Notes under the pieces: model-generated
The model's input: only the letters and a program-made list of their open reading frames with translations
What the model was told of the DNA's origin: nothing
Database searches by the model: none
Shown here: in pieces, positions 24,200 to 32,269 of the stretch
How the letters are laid out: every line of letters begins with the position of its first letter
How positions within the stretch are numbered: position 1 is the stretch's first letter
Program-made: the position numbers and the translations under genes
Assembly (NCBI GenBank): GCA_009692745.1
Contig: SHYO01000019.1
Span: 1 to 38,176 of the forward strand
Reading direction: 5' to 3'
Origin: Chloroflexota bacterium
GTDB taxonomy: Bacteria; Chloroflexota; Anaerolineae; Epilineales; SHYO01
Length of the DNA stretch: 38,176 nucleotides

Positions 24200-27100
24200 A
24201 TGGGAACAGCACCACGCGAAACCCGAAAATGTAGTCCCAGCGGCGCGGATTGAAGAAGCTGCGGTAGGCGCAGCGCACGTGCCTATCACCATCGAGGAAC
24301 GCCCCGCCCCGCAGCACCCGGCGTTCCTCTGGCCCAGCAGCAGGATCTTCCCTTTTTTGCCTTCCGGCGGCATCCGCCGGATATGGATATTTATCCCATA
24401 AGCTGCGCGTCCACTCCCACACATTCCCGCTCAGTTCCTCCACTCCGTAGGGACTGGCTCCCCCGGGAAAGCAACCTATCGCGCTCGTATCACCGATACC
24501 AGTATCACTGTAATTCGCCCGGTTCGGGTCCGGCGCGTCACCCCAGGGATATTTCCGCTGCGGGTTGGCATTGGGCTGCCGCGCCGCATCCCCGGACAAC
24601 ACCAGGCCGGTCGATACCTGGCGGGTAACCGGCGGCGCCGGCACTTCCAGCCCACCCCGCACTGCCTTCTCCCACTCCGCCTCGCTGCACAGGTACACGC
24701 CCCAGCGCGGCGCCAGTGCTCCCTGCTGCCGCAGCCACTCCGCCAGCCAGCGGCTGAAAGCCAGCGCCTCGTACCAGGTGACGCCCACCACCGGGTGGTT
24801 CGCCAGGTTATAGGGTTCCCCGTAATCGTAAGCCGCCGTGCGTCCGGTCTCGTCATTGTACGCCTTTACCACCCCATCTGTCCATACACCGGCGGCTTGC
24901 GCTTCCGGCCAATACTGTGGCCGCGCGTAACCGCCGGCCTGGACGAAAGCCCTGTACTGGGCATTGGTCACCGGGTAACGGCCGATCCAATAGCTATATG
25001 GGATCTCTACCGGGTGCTGCGGCTTTTCATCTTTGTACGCCACCTCATCTTTGTCGGAACTCCCCATCATAAACGACCCGGCCGGCACATAGCAGAATTC
25101 CATCCCCTCCAGGGTCGTGGCCTGCGGGCGCGGGTCGCCCAGGCGGGCCAGGGTTCGCCCGGCGGCGGCGCGCTCCAGGGCGGGCAGCGTATCACCTCGC
25201 ATGATCTGCTGCTGCCAATCGATCACCCGGTCAACTTTGGGCTGGTTTTGCGGGCTGATGCGGGACAGGTCGGCGGTCTCGACCAGCGCCTGGCCGGCCA
25301 ACAAAGCTCCCCAACAGCCAGGCAGTGTCACGCGCCCGCCTTCCGGTTCGGTATAGCACAGGGCCTCGGCTAATGTCCAGATCAGGCTGGCTGAGCCACG
25401 TACTGATTTAGCCCCGGCCAGTAAAACCGCTTCCCGCCAGCGGTTGGGATCGGCGCAGGCAAGCTGCGCGATTTTATCCGGGAAATCGTGATCGGTCAGG
25501 TAGCAGGCGGCCAGATACTCCTGAAAGGTACGGTGGGGAAAGGTATAAACACTCACACCATGCGGCAGCAATAAACCGGCCCGCTGGCTGAGGTAATCCA
25601 CCAGTTGCGCCGGATTGACCGCGCGGTTCTGGCTTAGATGCATTAATCCGGCCACGATCTGCCCTTCCGCGATATCGGCGGCGCCGTTCAGGTCCGGCTG
25701 GCCGGCATGCGCCTGGAAGGCCAGCTCGTTGAGCAAACCGCGCACCTGCCCCCGATCCACCTTTAGCCATTCCACCAGGCTGGGCTGCATCATGGCGATA
25801 TTCCCCTGGGCATCGTGTACCACCCGCTGGCTTTCCCAGGCATAGAGCAGCAGATCCACCGCATCGGCGTAGAGTTCTTCACGCTTTTCCGGCAAACTCC
25901 CGCCGCGCCAGGCGTGCAGGCTGGCCATTAAGGTCAATAGCAAGGGGCGCTCAGCCAGAGATTGGAGCCGGTCGCTGGAAAAAATGGCGCGCTTCAGCAA
26001 CTCAGCCCGCCCCAGGGCATCCTCAAGTTGCATTTTGCGCAAACCGGCAATATGGGTATACCAACGCTCTACAAATTGGCGGATTTGCCCTGGGCTGAAG
26101 GGCGCCAGAGTTGCCTCGGCAAATTCGGGTAAGCGCCACTCTTGCTTCTGGTAAGCATACGTCCGGCTGGTCACCACCACCCGGCAGCGGTAAAAGGTGC
26201 CGGCAAAGCCTTCCACCACCTGTTTGATTTGGGTGCGGCGCTGGCCGGCTTCGGGCACTTCATCCAGCCCGTCCAGCAGGATGAGACCTCCCTGTTCCAT
26301 AAGTTCACGGCGCATCAGGGGTGCATAATCCGCCAGGCTGGCTGCCTGCAATTCCGCTTCAATAAAGCGCCATAAATGTTCGGCGGTAGCTTCCTGGTCC
26401 GGCGGAGGCAGTTCGCGCGCGGCGAAATCCCGCAAGATAATCCGCACTGGCAGGAGCGTGGCATGGGACCAGGGTTGGCGCTCCTTTTGCTTTTCATCCT
26501 GCTTTTCGCCGGCGCTGTCGCCTGGGAGGGGCGCTGTCAGCAGCTCCAGGTTGGCTTCAGAGCGGCCCAGCATCTCCCCCGCCATACAGAGGGCCACAAA
26601 ATTGACAAAGGTGCTCTTCCCGCTGCCCGGGTCTCCCAGCAGCACCAGGTGACGCTGCCGGTCCATTTGCTCCAGGGCGGAGAGGTAACGCGCCTCTGAT
26701 GGCAGAGACAGGCCACGCGCTGCAGCGTCCCGTTCTTCGGGTGTCCCGGTCAGTAAAGCCGTATAGACCGCATTGAGGTGCAGGTGGGCTTTCGGATCGC
26801 CTGCCACTTCGGGGTCTATGCCGGACAGTGTGAGACGATGGACTTTTCCGAAAAGCTGGTTGAGGTAAGCAGCGCGCAGAGTACTCTGAGCGATATGCGG
26901 CAGGATGCGCAGCTCCTGCAGCATCGCATCCAGGTAGGCGGTGTTCACCCAGGGCAATTTGCCGGATTGGCGCCGGATACTTTCCGCATAAGCCTGCAGG
27001 AAGGCGCGCAGCCCGGCCGCGAATTCCAGCCCCTGGTAATCCGTCGGGTGCTGCTTTACGGGGGGCATTTCCCAGAAAAGCCGCTCCAGCTTAGCAATAT

Positions 27101-27458
27101 CCACCACCGTGGCGGGATCTTGCGGCACGTTGGCCAGGGTGACCAGTTTGGCCATCTCGGTCACCACCTCGGGCGTCTCGGTCAGGAATTTGCCCAGGGT
27201 TTTTCCATACCGGGCCAGCCACTCTTGCGCCTGGCGGTCGTGGGCGGCAGCCAGGGCGGGCGCCAGCGCCGGAACCATCGCCCTGATGCCGGCGGCCAGG
27301 GCCTTTTGCAGAGCCTCGCGCTGCTCCTTATCGCCTTCGATGGCCCGCCCAATACGCCCCGGCAGCTCATCGACAACCAGCTTATCCAAGAGCTTTTTAG
27401 CTATCTCGATCGTCCAGGGGCTTATGATTGCCAGAATGATTGTAAACGGGTCTGCCAT
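24192..27458 (-). CDS. NACHT-type STAND NTPase fused to a formylglycine-generating-enzyme (C-type lectin fold) domain; DGR variable protein
   Basis: This 1088-residue protein has three parts. Residues 1 to ~270 are helical and may be the signalling or effector end. Residues ~270-480 form a NACHT NTPase with Walker A G-D-P-G-S-G-K-S-T (275-283) and Walker B L-L-D-G-L-D-E (394-400), followed by a helical region to ~780. Residues ~785-1088 are an FGE-sulfatase/CLec domain (M-E-F-C-Y-V-P-A-G-S-F-M-M-G, W-Y-E-A-L-A-F, L-S-G-N-V-W-E-W-T, R-V-L-R-G-G). Its extreme C-terminus is a DGR variable region. It is probably a cytoplasmic sensor whose lectin-fold domain binds a changing ligand and triggers NTPase-driven oligomerisation, possibly in defence or self-recognition. 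ATG follows GGGAGG. Confidence 0.93.
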   Translation of the reverse strand: MADPFTIILAIISPWTIEIAKKLLDKLVVDELPGRIGRAIEGDKEQREALQKALAAGIRAMVPALAPALAAAHDRQAQEWLARYGKTLGKFLTETPEVVTEMAKLVTLANVPQDPATVVDIAKLERLFWEMPPVKQHPTDYQGLEFAAGLRAFLQAYAESIRRQSGKLPWVNTAYLDAMLQELRILPHIAQSTLRAAYLNQLFGKVHRLTLSGIDPEVAGDPKAHLHLNAVYTALLTGTPEERDAAARGLSLPSEARYLSALEQMDRQRHLVLLGDPGSGKSTFVNFVALCMAGEMLGRSEANLELLTAPLPGDSAGEKQDEKQKERQPWSHATLLPVRIILRDFAARELPPPDQEATAEHLWRFIEAELQAASLADYAPLMRRELMEQGGLILLDGLDEVPEAGQRRTQIKQVVEGFAGTFYRCRVVVTSRTYAYQKQEWRLPEFAEATLAPFSPGQIRQFVERWYTHIAGLRKMQLEDALGRAELLKRAIFSSDRLQSLAERPLLLTLMASLHAWRGGSLPEKREELYADAVDLLLYAWESQRVVHDAQGNIAMMQPSLVEWLKVDRGQVRGLLNELAFQAHAGQPDLNGAADIAEGQIVAGLMHLSQNRAVNPAQLVDYLSQRAGLLLPHGVSVYTFPHRTFQEYLAACYLTDHDFPDKIAQLACADPNRWREAVLLAGAKSVRGSASLIWTLAEALCYTEPEGGRVTLPGCWGALLAGQALVETADLSRISPQNQPKVDRVIDWQQQIMRGDTLPALERAAAGRTLARLGDPRPQATTLEGMEFCYVPAGSFMMGSSDKDEVAYKDEKPQHPVEIPYSYWIGRYPVTNAQYRAFVQAGGYARPQYWPEAQAAGVWTDGVVKAYNDETGRTAAYDYGEPYNLANHPVVGVTWYEALAFSRWLAEWLRQQGALAPRWGVYLCSEAEWEKAVRGGLEVPAPPVTRQVSTGLVLSGDAARQPNANPQRKYPWGDAPDPNRANYSDTGIGDTSAIGCFPGGASPYGVEELSGNVWEWTRSLWDKYPYPADAAGRQKREDPAAGPEERRVLRGGAFLDGDRHVRCAYRSFFNPRRWDYIFGFRVVLFPYL
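24210..24317 (-). other. DGR variable region (VR) of the NACHT-FGE gene
   Basis: The last ~36 codons before the tail (residues 1048-1083) match the variable loop of DGR-diversified FGE/CLec proteins. Invariant scaffold residues R-G-G, V-R, A-Y-R, P-R and G-F-R-V-V are kept. The positions between them, normally AAC or AAT codons in the template, here read F, L, D, D, H, C, S, F, F, N, R, W, D, Y, F. Their codons (TTC, CTC, GAT, CAC, TGC, AGC, CGC, TAC, etc.) nearly all end in C or T, as expected when only the first two bases, adenines in the template, are mutated. No template repeat was found in the window. Confidence 0.8.
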
Positions 27459-27549
27459 GATTACCTCCCTGCCACTATGGATTTCGTTGGGGGTTGTTAC
27501 ATATGATGAGATGGAAGTCAGGGCGCGCCAAACACAACGGCTCGAACCC

Positions 27550-27963
27550 TCACCCCGCCTTCAACCGCTGGTAGCACCCTTCCCACGTCTCTGACGAGCG
27601 CATTAGCTTATTGATAGTGATATCGGTAAAGCGAGGCGCCAGCCGGGCCAGCATGGGGGGCAGATCCTGCCACCGCTCCTCCCGCACCACCCGTTCCAGG
27701 TCGGCGGCGGCTTTGGCGGCCCATTCCCACTCCATGCGAAACCGGTCGGCCTTCAAGAAGTAATTGCGCTTCTCCCAGGCCGTCGCGGATTGGTCCACCC
27801 CTTCCAGAATTTCCCGCAGGCAAAAGACAATCAACGCCGCCAGGTCTTTGACTTCGTCATCCAGAGAGCGTTTCGCCATCAGGCGATTTAAGGTTTCGGC
27901 AATCGTGCGGCGCAGTTGATTGCGGGTGTTAGCGGTCTTCTCTATGGCGATGACACGTCCCAA
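27550..27963 (-). CDS. Small helical hypothetical protein upstream of the NACHT-FGE gene
   Basis: This 137-residue protein is not one I can name. It is strongly charged and almost entirely alpha-helical in pattern, with blocks N-Q-L-R-R-T-I-A-E-T-L-N-R-L, D-L-A-A-L-I-V-F-C-L-R-E-I and W-E-W-A-A-K-A-A-A-D-L-E. It starts at TTG (27963), 8 bases after AAGGAG, and no in-frame ATG gives a sensible protein. It ends 91 bases before the NACHT-FGE gene on the same strand, so the three genes helical protein, NACHT-FGE and avd probably form one operon. A role as adaptor or partner of the NTPase is a guess from context. Confidence 0.75.
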   Translation of the reverse strand: MGRVIAIEKTANTRNQLRRTIAETLNRLMAKRSLDDEVKDLAALIVFCLREILEGVDQSATAWEKRNYFLKADRFRMEWEWAAKAAADLERVVREERWQDLPPMLARLAPRFTDITINKLMRSSETWEGCYQRLKAG

Positions 27964-28028
27964 GGTGCTTTGCTCCTTCTATAATACGGAAATGTTAGAT
28001 GACGTTGTCGATTTCCCTCTTCAACCTG

Positions 28029-28871
28029 TTAATACAGCAACCACTCCAGGCGCGAACGGTAGGTTTGGGTCAATTCGTGCTCAGACCCCAAAATTTCAAA
28101 CACGCGCAGCATCGCCTTGCGACCGGCGTCGTTCTCAAATTTACGATTCAACCTGACTACTTCCAGTAACTCTTCCAGGGCCTCTGCATACGCCCCGCGG
28201 GCGGCCAGGCGTATCCCCAGGGCATAATGGGCTGCCACATGCTGCGGATTCTGCGCCAGCGCCGCTCGCGCTTCAGCTTCAGACGGCCGGGTCGCGCCAT
28301 CCTGGGCCAGCTCAATCCGAGCGCGCAGCGCAGAGACACGGGAAAATTGCGGCGTAGTATACGGTACGCTATGCAACATTTGCAATGCATCCGCATATCG
28401 TTCCTGGGCCAAAAGCACTTCCGCCATACCTAGCAGCGCCTGCCCGTTATCCGGCTCGGCATCTAACACCTGGGTAAAAAGCGCGGCGGCGCTATCGACA
28501 TCCCCGGCAGCGACCAGCGCCTGGGCCTGCTGCAGCAGCGGCGCGGCCGCGGAAGGTTGGATACGCTTTATGAACTCACGCACTTGTGGCTCGGGCAATG
28601 CGCCTACAAATTCATCCACCACCTGCCCGTCGCGGAAGGCTTTCACCGCCGGAATGCCCATCACATTATATTCCATCGCCAGGCGTTGGTTGTCATCTAC
28701 GTTGACTTTGACCAGCTCAAACTTGCCGCCGGCATCCTGCGATAGGCGCTCTAACGTCGGACCCAAGATGCGGCATGGGCCACACCAGGGCGCCCAGAAA
28801 TCCACCAACACCGGCAGATCATATGAGCGGCGGATGACATCCTCTGCAAAAGTCGTTTCTGTAACATCCAT
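28029..28871 (-). CDS. cnoX: Thioredoxin-TPR protein, CnoX/YbbN-type co-chaperedoxin
   Basis: This 280-residue protein joins a thioredoxin domain (residues 1-105) with the redox motif W29-C-G-P-C33 to a helical TPR region (residues ~110-280; A-E-P-D-N-G-Q-A-L-L-G-M-A, Q-H-V-A-A-H-Y-A-L-G). This is the build of CnoX (YbbN), a holdase that protects clients from oxidation and hands them to DnaK/DnaJ or GroEL. In E. coli YbbN the motif is S-x-x-C and inactive, whereas this copy keeps both cysteines and may be redox-active. It sits downstream of the hrcA-grpE-dnaK-dnaJ genes on the same strand, though a 513-bp repeat patch separates it from rsmE, so it probably has its own promoter. The Shine-Dalgarno is weak. 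Confidence 0.88.
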   Translation of the reverse strand: MDVTETTFAEDVIRRSYDLPVLVDFWAPWCGPCRILGPTLERLSQDAGGKFELVKVNVDDNQRLAMEYNVMGIPAVKAFRDGQVVDEFVGALPEPQVREFIKRIQPSAAAPLLQQAQALVAAGDVDSAAALFTQVLDAEPDNGQALLGMAEVLLAQERYADALQMLHSVPYTTPQFSRVSALRARIELAQDGATRPSEAEARAALAQNPQHVAAHYALGIRLAARGAYAEALEELLEVVRLNRKFENDAGRKAMLRVFEILGSEHELTQTYRSRLEWLLY

Positions 28872-28913
28872 ATCTAACCCCGTATTTCACTTTGTAATCT
28901 GATAGATTGACTA

Positions 28914-29125
28914 CTGGACTGTCCAGTATGATTTGATGGATGGTAGTCTAGCCCCTTGTGATTCTGTAGGTTTTCGGTTATTTCCCCACTAGATACGGGA
29001 AAATGGACCGAAGCAGACACAGCCCCTAGTAGTATAAAGGGCGTTTTCCTACAGAATCCCTTGTGGGCGTTGGGACGGGCACAAGGCCCTAGACTACCTA
29101 TCAACTCAGATGTGCCAGTCCACTA
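28914..29125. mobile_element. MITE-like hairpin element (copy 2), interrupted by another element
   Basis: The core arms GGTAGTCTAG (28942-28951) and CTAGACTACC (29089-29098) are perfect inverted repeats, followed inward by CCTTGTG and CACAAGG after a 2-base mismatch, exactly as in the copy at 4206-4257 but in the opposite orientation. The inner stretch GGCGTTGGGACGGG also matches copy 1 with one difference. Left-flank similarity extends to about 28926. A second element is inserted at 28961-29057. No gene overlaps it. Confidence 0.8.
28961..29057. mobile_element. 97-bp MITE-like insertion with 8-bp target-site duplication
   Basis: The insert begins ATTCTGTAGG and ends CCTACAGAAT, 10-base perfect terminal inverted repeats. 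It is bounded by direct copies of CCCTTGTG (28953-28960 and 29058-29065). Removing the insert and one copy of the 8-mer restores an uninterrupted outer element matching copy 1 at 4206-4257, so the insertion is well supported. Inside, TTCGGT and ACCGAA, with TTTCCC and GGGAAA, form a hairpin. It has no coding capacity and must have been moved in trans. Confidence 0.85.
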
Positions 29126-29330
29126 CCGCTATGTCAACGATGGTTTGACTATCTGGCGCACGGGCGCGGCGACCGCGCCCCTACCTGGCTGCTACGGTTC
29201 CAATAATATCCCTATTCTCACGCTGCCGCAAGCGGGCCTCTACCGGCGGGCAGGCTCATTTGCCCGACAAAGCATTTGCCCGGCGGGTATTACACTTTGA
29301 GTGAGGTTACCTATTAATTCCGGCTATCCC
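29126..29330. other. Non-coding patch of short palindromes between the MITE and rsmE
   Basis: No gene is supported here. The patch contains a GC-rich hairpin GGGCGCGG-cga-CCGCGCCC (29162-29180) and a smaller stem CGGGCA/TGCCCG (29247-29252 with 29261-29266), followed by a third TGCCC-GGCGGG tract near 29277-29287. It continues the repeat-rich character of 28914-29125 and appears to be a landing zone for small mobile palindromes. Confidence 0.6.
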
Positions 29331-29354
29331 GTAGGTGCGGTTTTCAACCGCACG
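29331..29354. repeat. REP-like palindromic repeat (copy 3)
   Basis: GTAGGTGCGG followed by TTTTCAACCGCACG is the same 24-base unit as at 9134-9157 with a single base change in the loop. It lies 30 bases beyond the rsmE stop codon and may serve as a 3' RNA hairpin for that transcript. Confidence 0.85.
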
Positions 29355-29384
29355 GTCGTGCTGCGTCGAGCGAGCCGCACGAAC

Positions 29385-30119
29385 TCAGAGGTCGCTAAAC
29401 TCCTGTAGGATACTCGAGGCGGCCAGCAGACCGGCGACTGCGGCCGGCGGCCAGCGTCGCCCCAAGGTTACCGGATGCACGCCATAGCGCTGCGCCCGGG
29501 CAATCTCATCGAGGGTAAACTCTTCCGGCGGCCCCCCCATCACAATAATACTGAAGGGCCGGGGTCGTAGGGCCCGCACATACGGCAATAGCGCTGGACT
29601 CTCCGTAGCCAGCAGCAGCGCCAGGCCGCTGCGGGTGACATCGGCGCAGGCCGTTTCAAAGAGCACTGCCGGGCGAATCTGGGGTAGGCGCGCCCGGCCG
29701 GCCGCTGCTGCGGCCTCCAGAATGATGGTATTCCAGAAAGCCAGGCGCTCATCCTGCAACATCTGCATGGCGCCCAACTCGGTACGTTCAGTGATCATCG
29801 GCACGAATTCTACCACCCCCAGAGCAGTGCCGTAGCGCAGCAGGTGCTCGAACTCATCTGCTGGTAAAAGCCCTTGGTATAAGGATATTTTGGTGCGCGG
29901 TTCGGCCGCAGAGAGCGCCCGGCGCAACAACTTGCAGCGCACTTCGGCATCCGCCATCTGCTGGATAATAACGGTATACTCCCAGCCCGAGTTATCACAC
30001 AGCACTAACGTCTGGCCTACCTCTAACCCACGCTGGTACACCTGGTCGGCCAGGAGAGAGGGCAAAGGGAATTCCGTGGGACGTACAACGCTGGATGGGA
30101 CAAAAAATCGGGGTGGCAA
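29385..30119 (-). CDS. rsmE: 16S rRNA m3U1498 methyltransferase RsmE (divergent)
   Basis: RsmE methylates U1498 of 16S rRNA using SAM through a C-terminal SPOUT knot. I start the 244-residue protein at TTG (30119), because GGGAGGAGG lies just upstream and the resulting P-P-R-F-F-V-P is the standard RsmE N-terminus; an ATG 27 codons earlier adds an atypical leader. The PUA-like N-terminal domain and the A-L-G-V-V-E-F-V-P...T-E-R-T segment are recognisable. However, the usual G-P-E-G-G-F motif reads G-G-P-P-E-E-F, and L-G-x-R-I-L-R-x-E-T-A reads L-G-R-R-W-P-P-A-A-V-A. The SAM site is therefore altered, and activity is uncertain. Position after prmA matches the Bacillus-type gene order. Confidence 0.8.
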   Translation of the reverse strand: MPPRFFVPSSVVRPTEFPLPSLLADQVYQRGLEVGQTLVLCDNSGWEYTVIIQQMADAEVRCKLLRRALSAAEPRTKISLYQGLLPADEFEHLLRYGTALGVVEFVPMITERTELGAMQMLQDERLAFWNTIILEAAAAAGRARLPQIRPAVLFETACADVTRSGLALLLATESPALLPYVRALRPRPFSIIVMGGPPEEFTLDEIARAQRYGVHPVTLGRRWPPAAVAGLLAASSILQEFSDL

Positions 30120-30245
30120 CCTGCCTCCTCCCGAGAGTAAAAGGTGGAACGAAAATAGTAAATCGCCTGGTGGGTCAAATCGCAGCGTACTACTGGGCAA
30201 AACCCTACGGCAACTACCGCAAGAGTACTTCAGAAATACTATGAG

Positions 30246-31151
30246 CTACCTGGTAAATTCACCTGCGAGTGTGATCCAATCGCCCAATTGCTGGCGCTGC
30301 AAGACGGTAATACCCTCTTGCGCAAAGCACTGCCGCACGCTCTCTTCGCGATCAAAGATAATGCCACTAACTATAATGTGGCTGCCGGCTGCTACGAAGG
30401 GATGCAACTGCGGCGCCAATTCAACGATGATATGGGCCAGGATATTCATCAGCACCAGGTCAAACTTGCCCATTTCTTGGGGCAAATCCTGCAGACTACC
30501 GGGAATAATCTGCGCCTGCTCTGTTACCTCACTGAGAACCAGATTCTCCTGGCCGATGCGAACCGCCAGGCGATCGATCTCCAGGCCCACAACCGTGGCA
30601 GCGCCTAGCTTTACTGCCCCTATCGATAGGATGCCAGAGCCCGCCCCCACATCCAGCACGCGCATCCCCGGCTTTACCAGCCTTTCCATGGCCACCAGGC
30701 ACAGAGCCGTACTTGGATGGGTACCCGTACCGAAGGCCATGCCGGGATCCAACCGGATGACTGCCTCACCCGGTTGTGGCTCGTATGCCAACCAGGCAGG
30801 CACGACCACAGTCCGCTCGCCCAGGCGGGTAATATTGTAATGGCGCTTCCAGGCCTCAGACCAGTCCTCTTCAAGCAGCTCCCTAAATTGCGGCGCGGGT
30901 ATGGGATAGATGCGCCCCAGGTGCCACAGACCTTCTTCAATGCGCTGCCGTCGCTCGGCGGTATCTTCCGCGACCAACAGCAGGTAGGCTTTAACGGTAA
31001 ATGGGGCATTGGCATTACCGTGCGAAGACATTTCATCCTGCAGTTGTATCTGTTCAATCACTGCCCCACCCTCACCGTAGCGAGCAAACAGCTCATGGAC
31101 AGCTTCAGCAGCCTCACCGTCCACTGTGACACTGATTTCCAGTAAGGTCAT
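30246..31151 (-). CDS. prmA: Ribosomal protein L11 methyltransferase PrmA
   Basis: PrmA trimethylates ribosomal protein L11. The 301-residue protein has an N-terminal substrate-recognition domain and a Rossmann methyltransferase domain. Diagnostic motifs are A-F-G-T-G-T-H-P-S-T (139-148), the SAM-binding D-V-G-A-G-S-G-I-L (167-175) and the N-I-L-A-H active-site loop. Its ATG overlaps the dnaJ stop codon by four bases (ATGA, 31148-31151), so the two are translationally coupled. It is followed after 126 bases by rsmE, the order found in many Gram-positive and Chloroflexota genomes. Confidence 0.96.
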   Translation of the reverse strand: MTLLEISVTVDGEAAEAVHELFARYGEGGAVIEQIQLQDEMSSHGNANAPFTVKAYLLLVAEDTAERRQRIEEGLWHLGRIYPIPAPQFRELLEEDWSEAWKRHYNITRLGERTVVVPAWLAYEPQPGEAVIRLDPGMAFGTGTHPSTALCLVAMERLVKPGMRVLDVGAGSGILSIGAVKLGAATVVGLEIDRLAVRIGQENLVLSEVTEQAQIIPGSLQDLPQEMGKFDLVLMNILAHIIVELAPQLHPFVAAGSHIIVSGIIFDREESVRQCFAQEGITVLQRQQLGDWITLAGEFTR

Positions 31152-32269
31152 ACTTTAAAGGCGTCCTTGAGTTTATCAAAAAGGGATTTCTCACCGTGGC
31201 CGATCGGTTCGCGTCCCAAGGTTTTACCTAGCTTATCGAAGAGCTCCCGCTGCTCGGTGGTCAGGTGGCGCGGCACCGGTACCGTCACGATCACGATTTG
31301 ATCTCCCCGGCCGGAACGGCGCAAAAATGGCACGCCTTTGCCCCGGATGTAGAAGACATCGCCGTTCTGGGTCCCCGCCGGGATGGTCAAGCGCGAGTTC
31401 CCGTCCAGGATAGGCACTTCTACCTCATCCCCCAGGGCTGCCTGGGCCACATTGATAGGATACTCGAGAATAATGTCGTTTTCCCGCCGCTGGAAGATAG
31501 CGTGAGGTTGTACATTGAGTACCACATATAAACTACCGGCCGCTCCATTGCGCAGGCCGGCATCCCCCTCGTTACTCAGGCGAATCTGGGTACCATCGTC
31601 CACGCCCGCCGGTATCTCAACCATAATCCGGCGACTATGCTGTATGGCCTTACTCCCCTGGCATTCACGGCAAGGCGTCGAGAGTACTTCTCCGGCCCCT
31701 TCACAGCGCGGGCAGGCAGTCACGTTGACAAATTGGCCAAAGATAGATTGCTGTACCCGCCGAACTTCCCCTGCCCCTTTGCACTGGGGACAGCGTATCG
31801 GGGTAGTTCCCGGCTCCGCCCCGCTGCCCTTGCAGACCGGACAGGTTTCGTTGCGCGGAATCTCAATCTCTTTTTTGGTGCCGAATACCGCCTCTTCAAA
31901 GCTGATGTCCAGGCCTACCCGCAAATCCGCCCCCTTTTGCGGTCCCTGGCGGGCGCCCCGGCCACGCCGCCCTGCGCCAAAGAACTCATCAAAAATATCG
32001 GCAAAGGGACCATAATCGGAGAGATCCCCGGGACCGGCGCCCGGGCGCACGCCCGCCATGCCAAAGCGGTCGTAAGCCGCGCGTTTCTGCGGATCGCTCA
32101 AAATTTCGTAAGCTGCGCTTATTTCTTTAAAGCGCGACTCGGCGTCGGCTTCCTTATTCACATCCGGATGAAATTGGCGCGCTAAGCGTCTGTATGCCTT
32201 TTTAATGGTTTCTAGATCCGCCTGGCGATCTACTCCGAGGACGTTATAGAAATCGTGATTTTCACTCAT
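31148..32269 (-). CDS. dnaJ: Chaperone DnaJ
   Basis: DnaJ (Hsp40) delivers unfolded clients to DnaK and stimulates its ATPase. The J domain contains H-P-D (in Q-F-H-P-D-V-N), followed by a short Gly/Phe-type linker with G-A-G-R-R-G-R-G. Four zinc-finger repeats follow: C-P-V-C-K-G-S-G, C-P-Q-C-K-G-A-G, C-P-R-C-E-G-A-G and C-R-E-C-Q-G-S. A C-terminal client-binding domain completes a type I DnaJ. I use the ATG at 32269 (M-S-E-N-H-D-F-Y), giving 373 residues; a GTG four codons upstream is an alternative, and neither has a strong Shine-Dalgarno. It is separated from dnaK by 280 bases, with its own likely promoter, and overlaps prmA by four bases. Confidence 0.96.
   Translation of the reverse strand: MSENHDFYNVLGVDRQADLETIKKAYRRLARQFHPDVNKEADAESRFKEISAAYEILSDPQKRAAYDRFGMAGVRPGAGPGDLSDYGPFADIFDEFFGAGRRGRGARQGPQKGADLRVGLDISFEEAVFGTKKEIEIPRNETCPVCKGSGAEPGTTPIRCPQCKGAGEVRRVQQSIFGQFVNVTACPRCEGAGEVLSTPCRECQGSKAIQHSRRIMVEIPAGVDDGTQIRLSNEGDAGLRNGAAGSLYVVLNVQPHAIFQRRENDIILEYPINVAQAALGDEVEVPILDGNSRLTIPAGTQNGDVFYIRGKGVPFLRRSGRGDQIVIVTVPVPRHLTTEQRELFDKLGKTLGREPIGHGEKSLFDKLKDAFKV

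Noticed and set aside
26778-27506. 242-codon plus-strand open frame
   Set aside because: Antisense to the NACHT protein's N-terminal region, with no family features.
22073-29384. DGR reverse transcriptase or template repeat
   Set aside because: I looked for a second copy of the variable-region scaffold with AAC-rich codons and for reverse transcriptase motifs on both strands and found neither.
30120-30200. Upstream ATG start for rsmE
   Set aside because: It adds 27 atypical residues. The TTG at 30119 has a strong ribosome binding site and gives the standard N-terminus.
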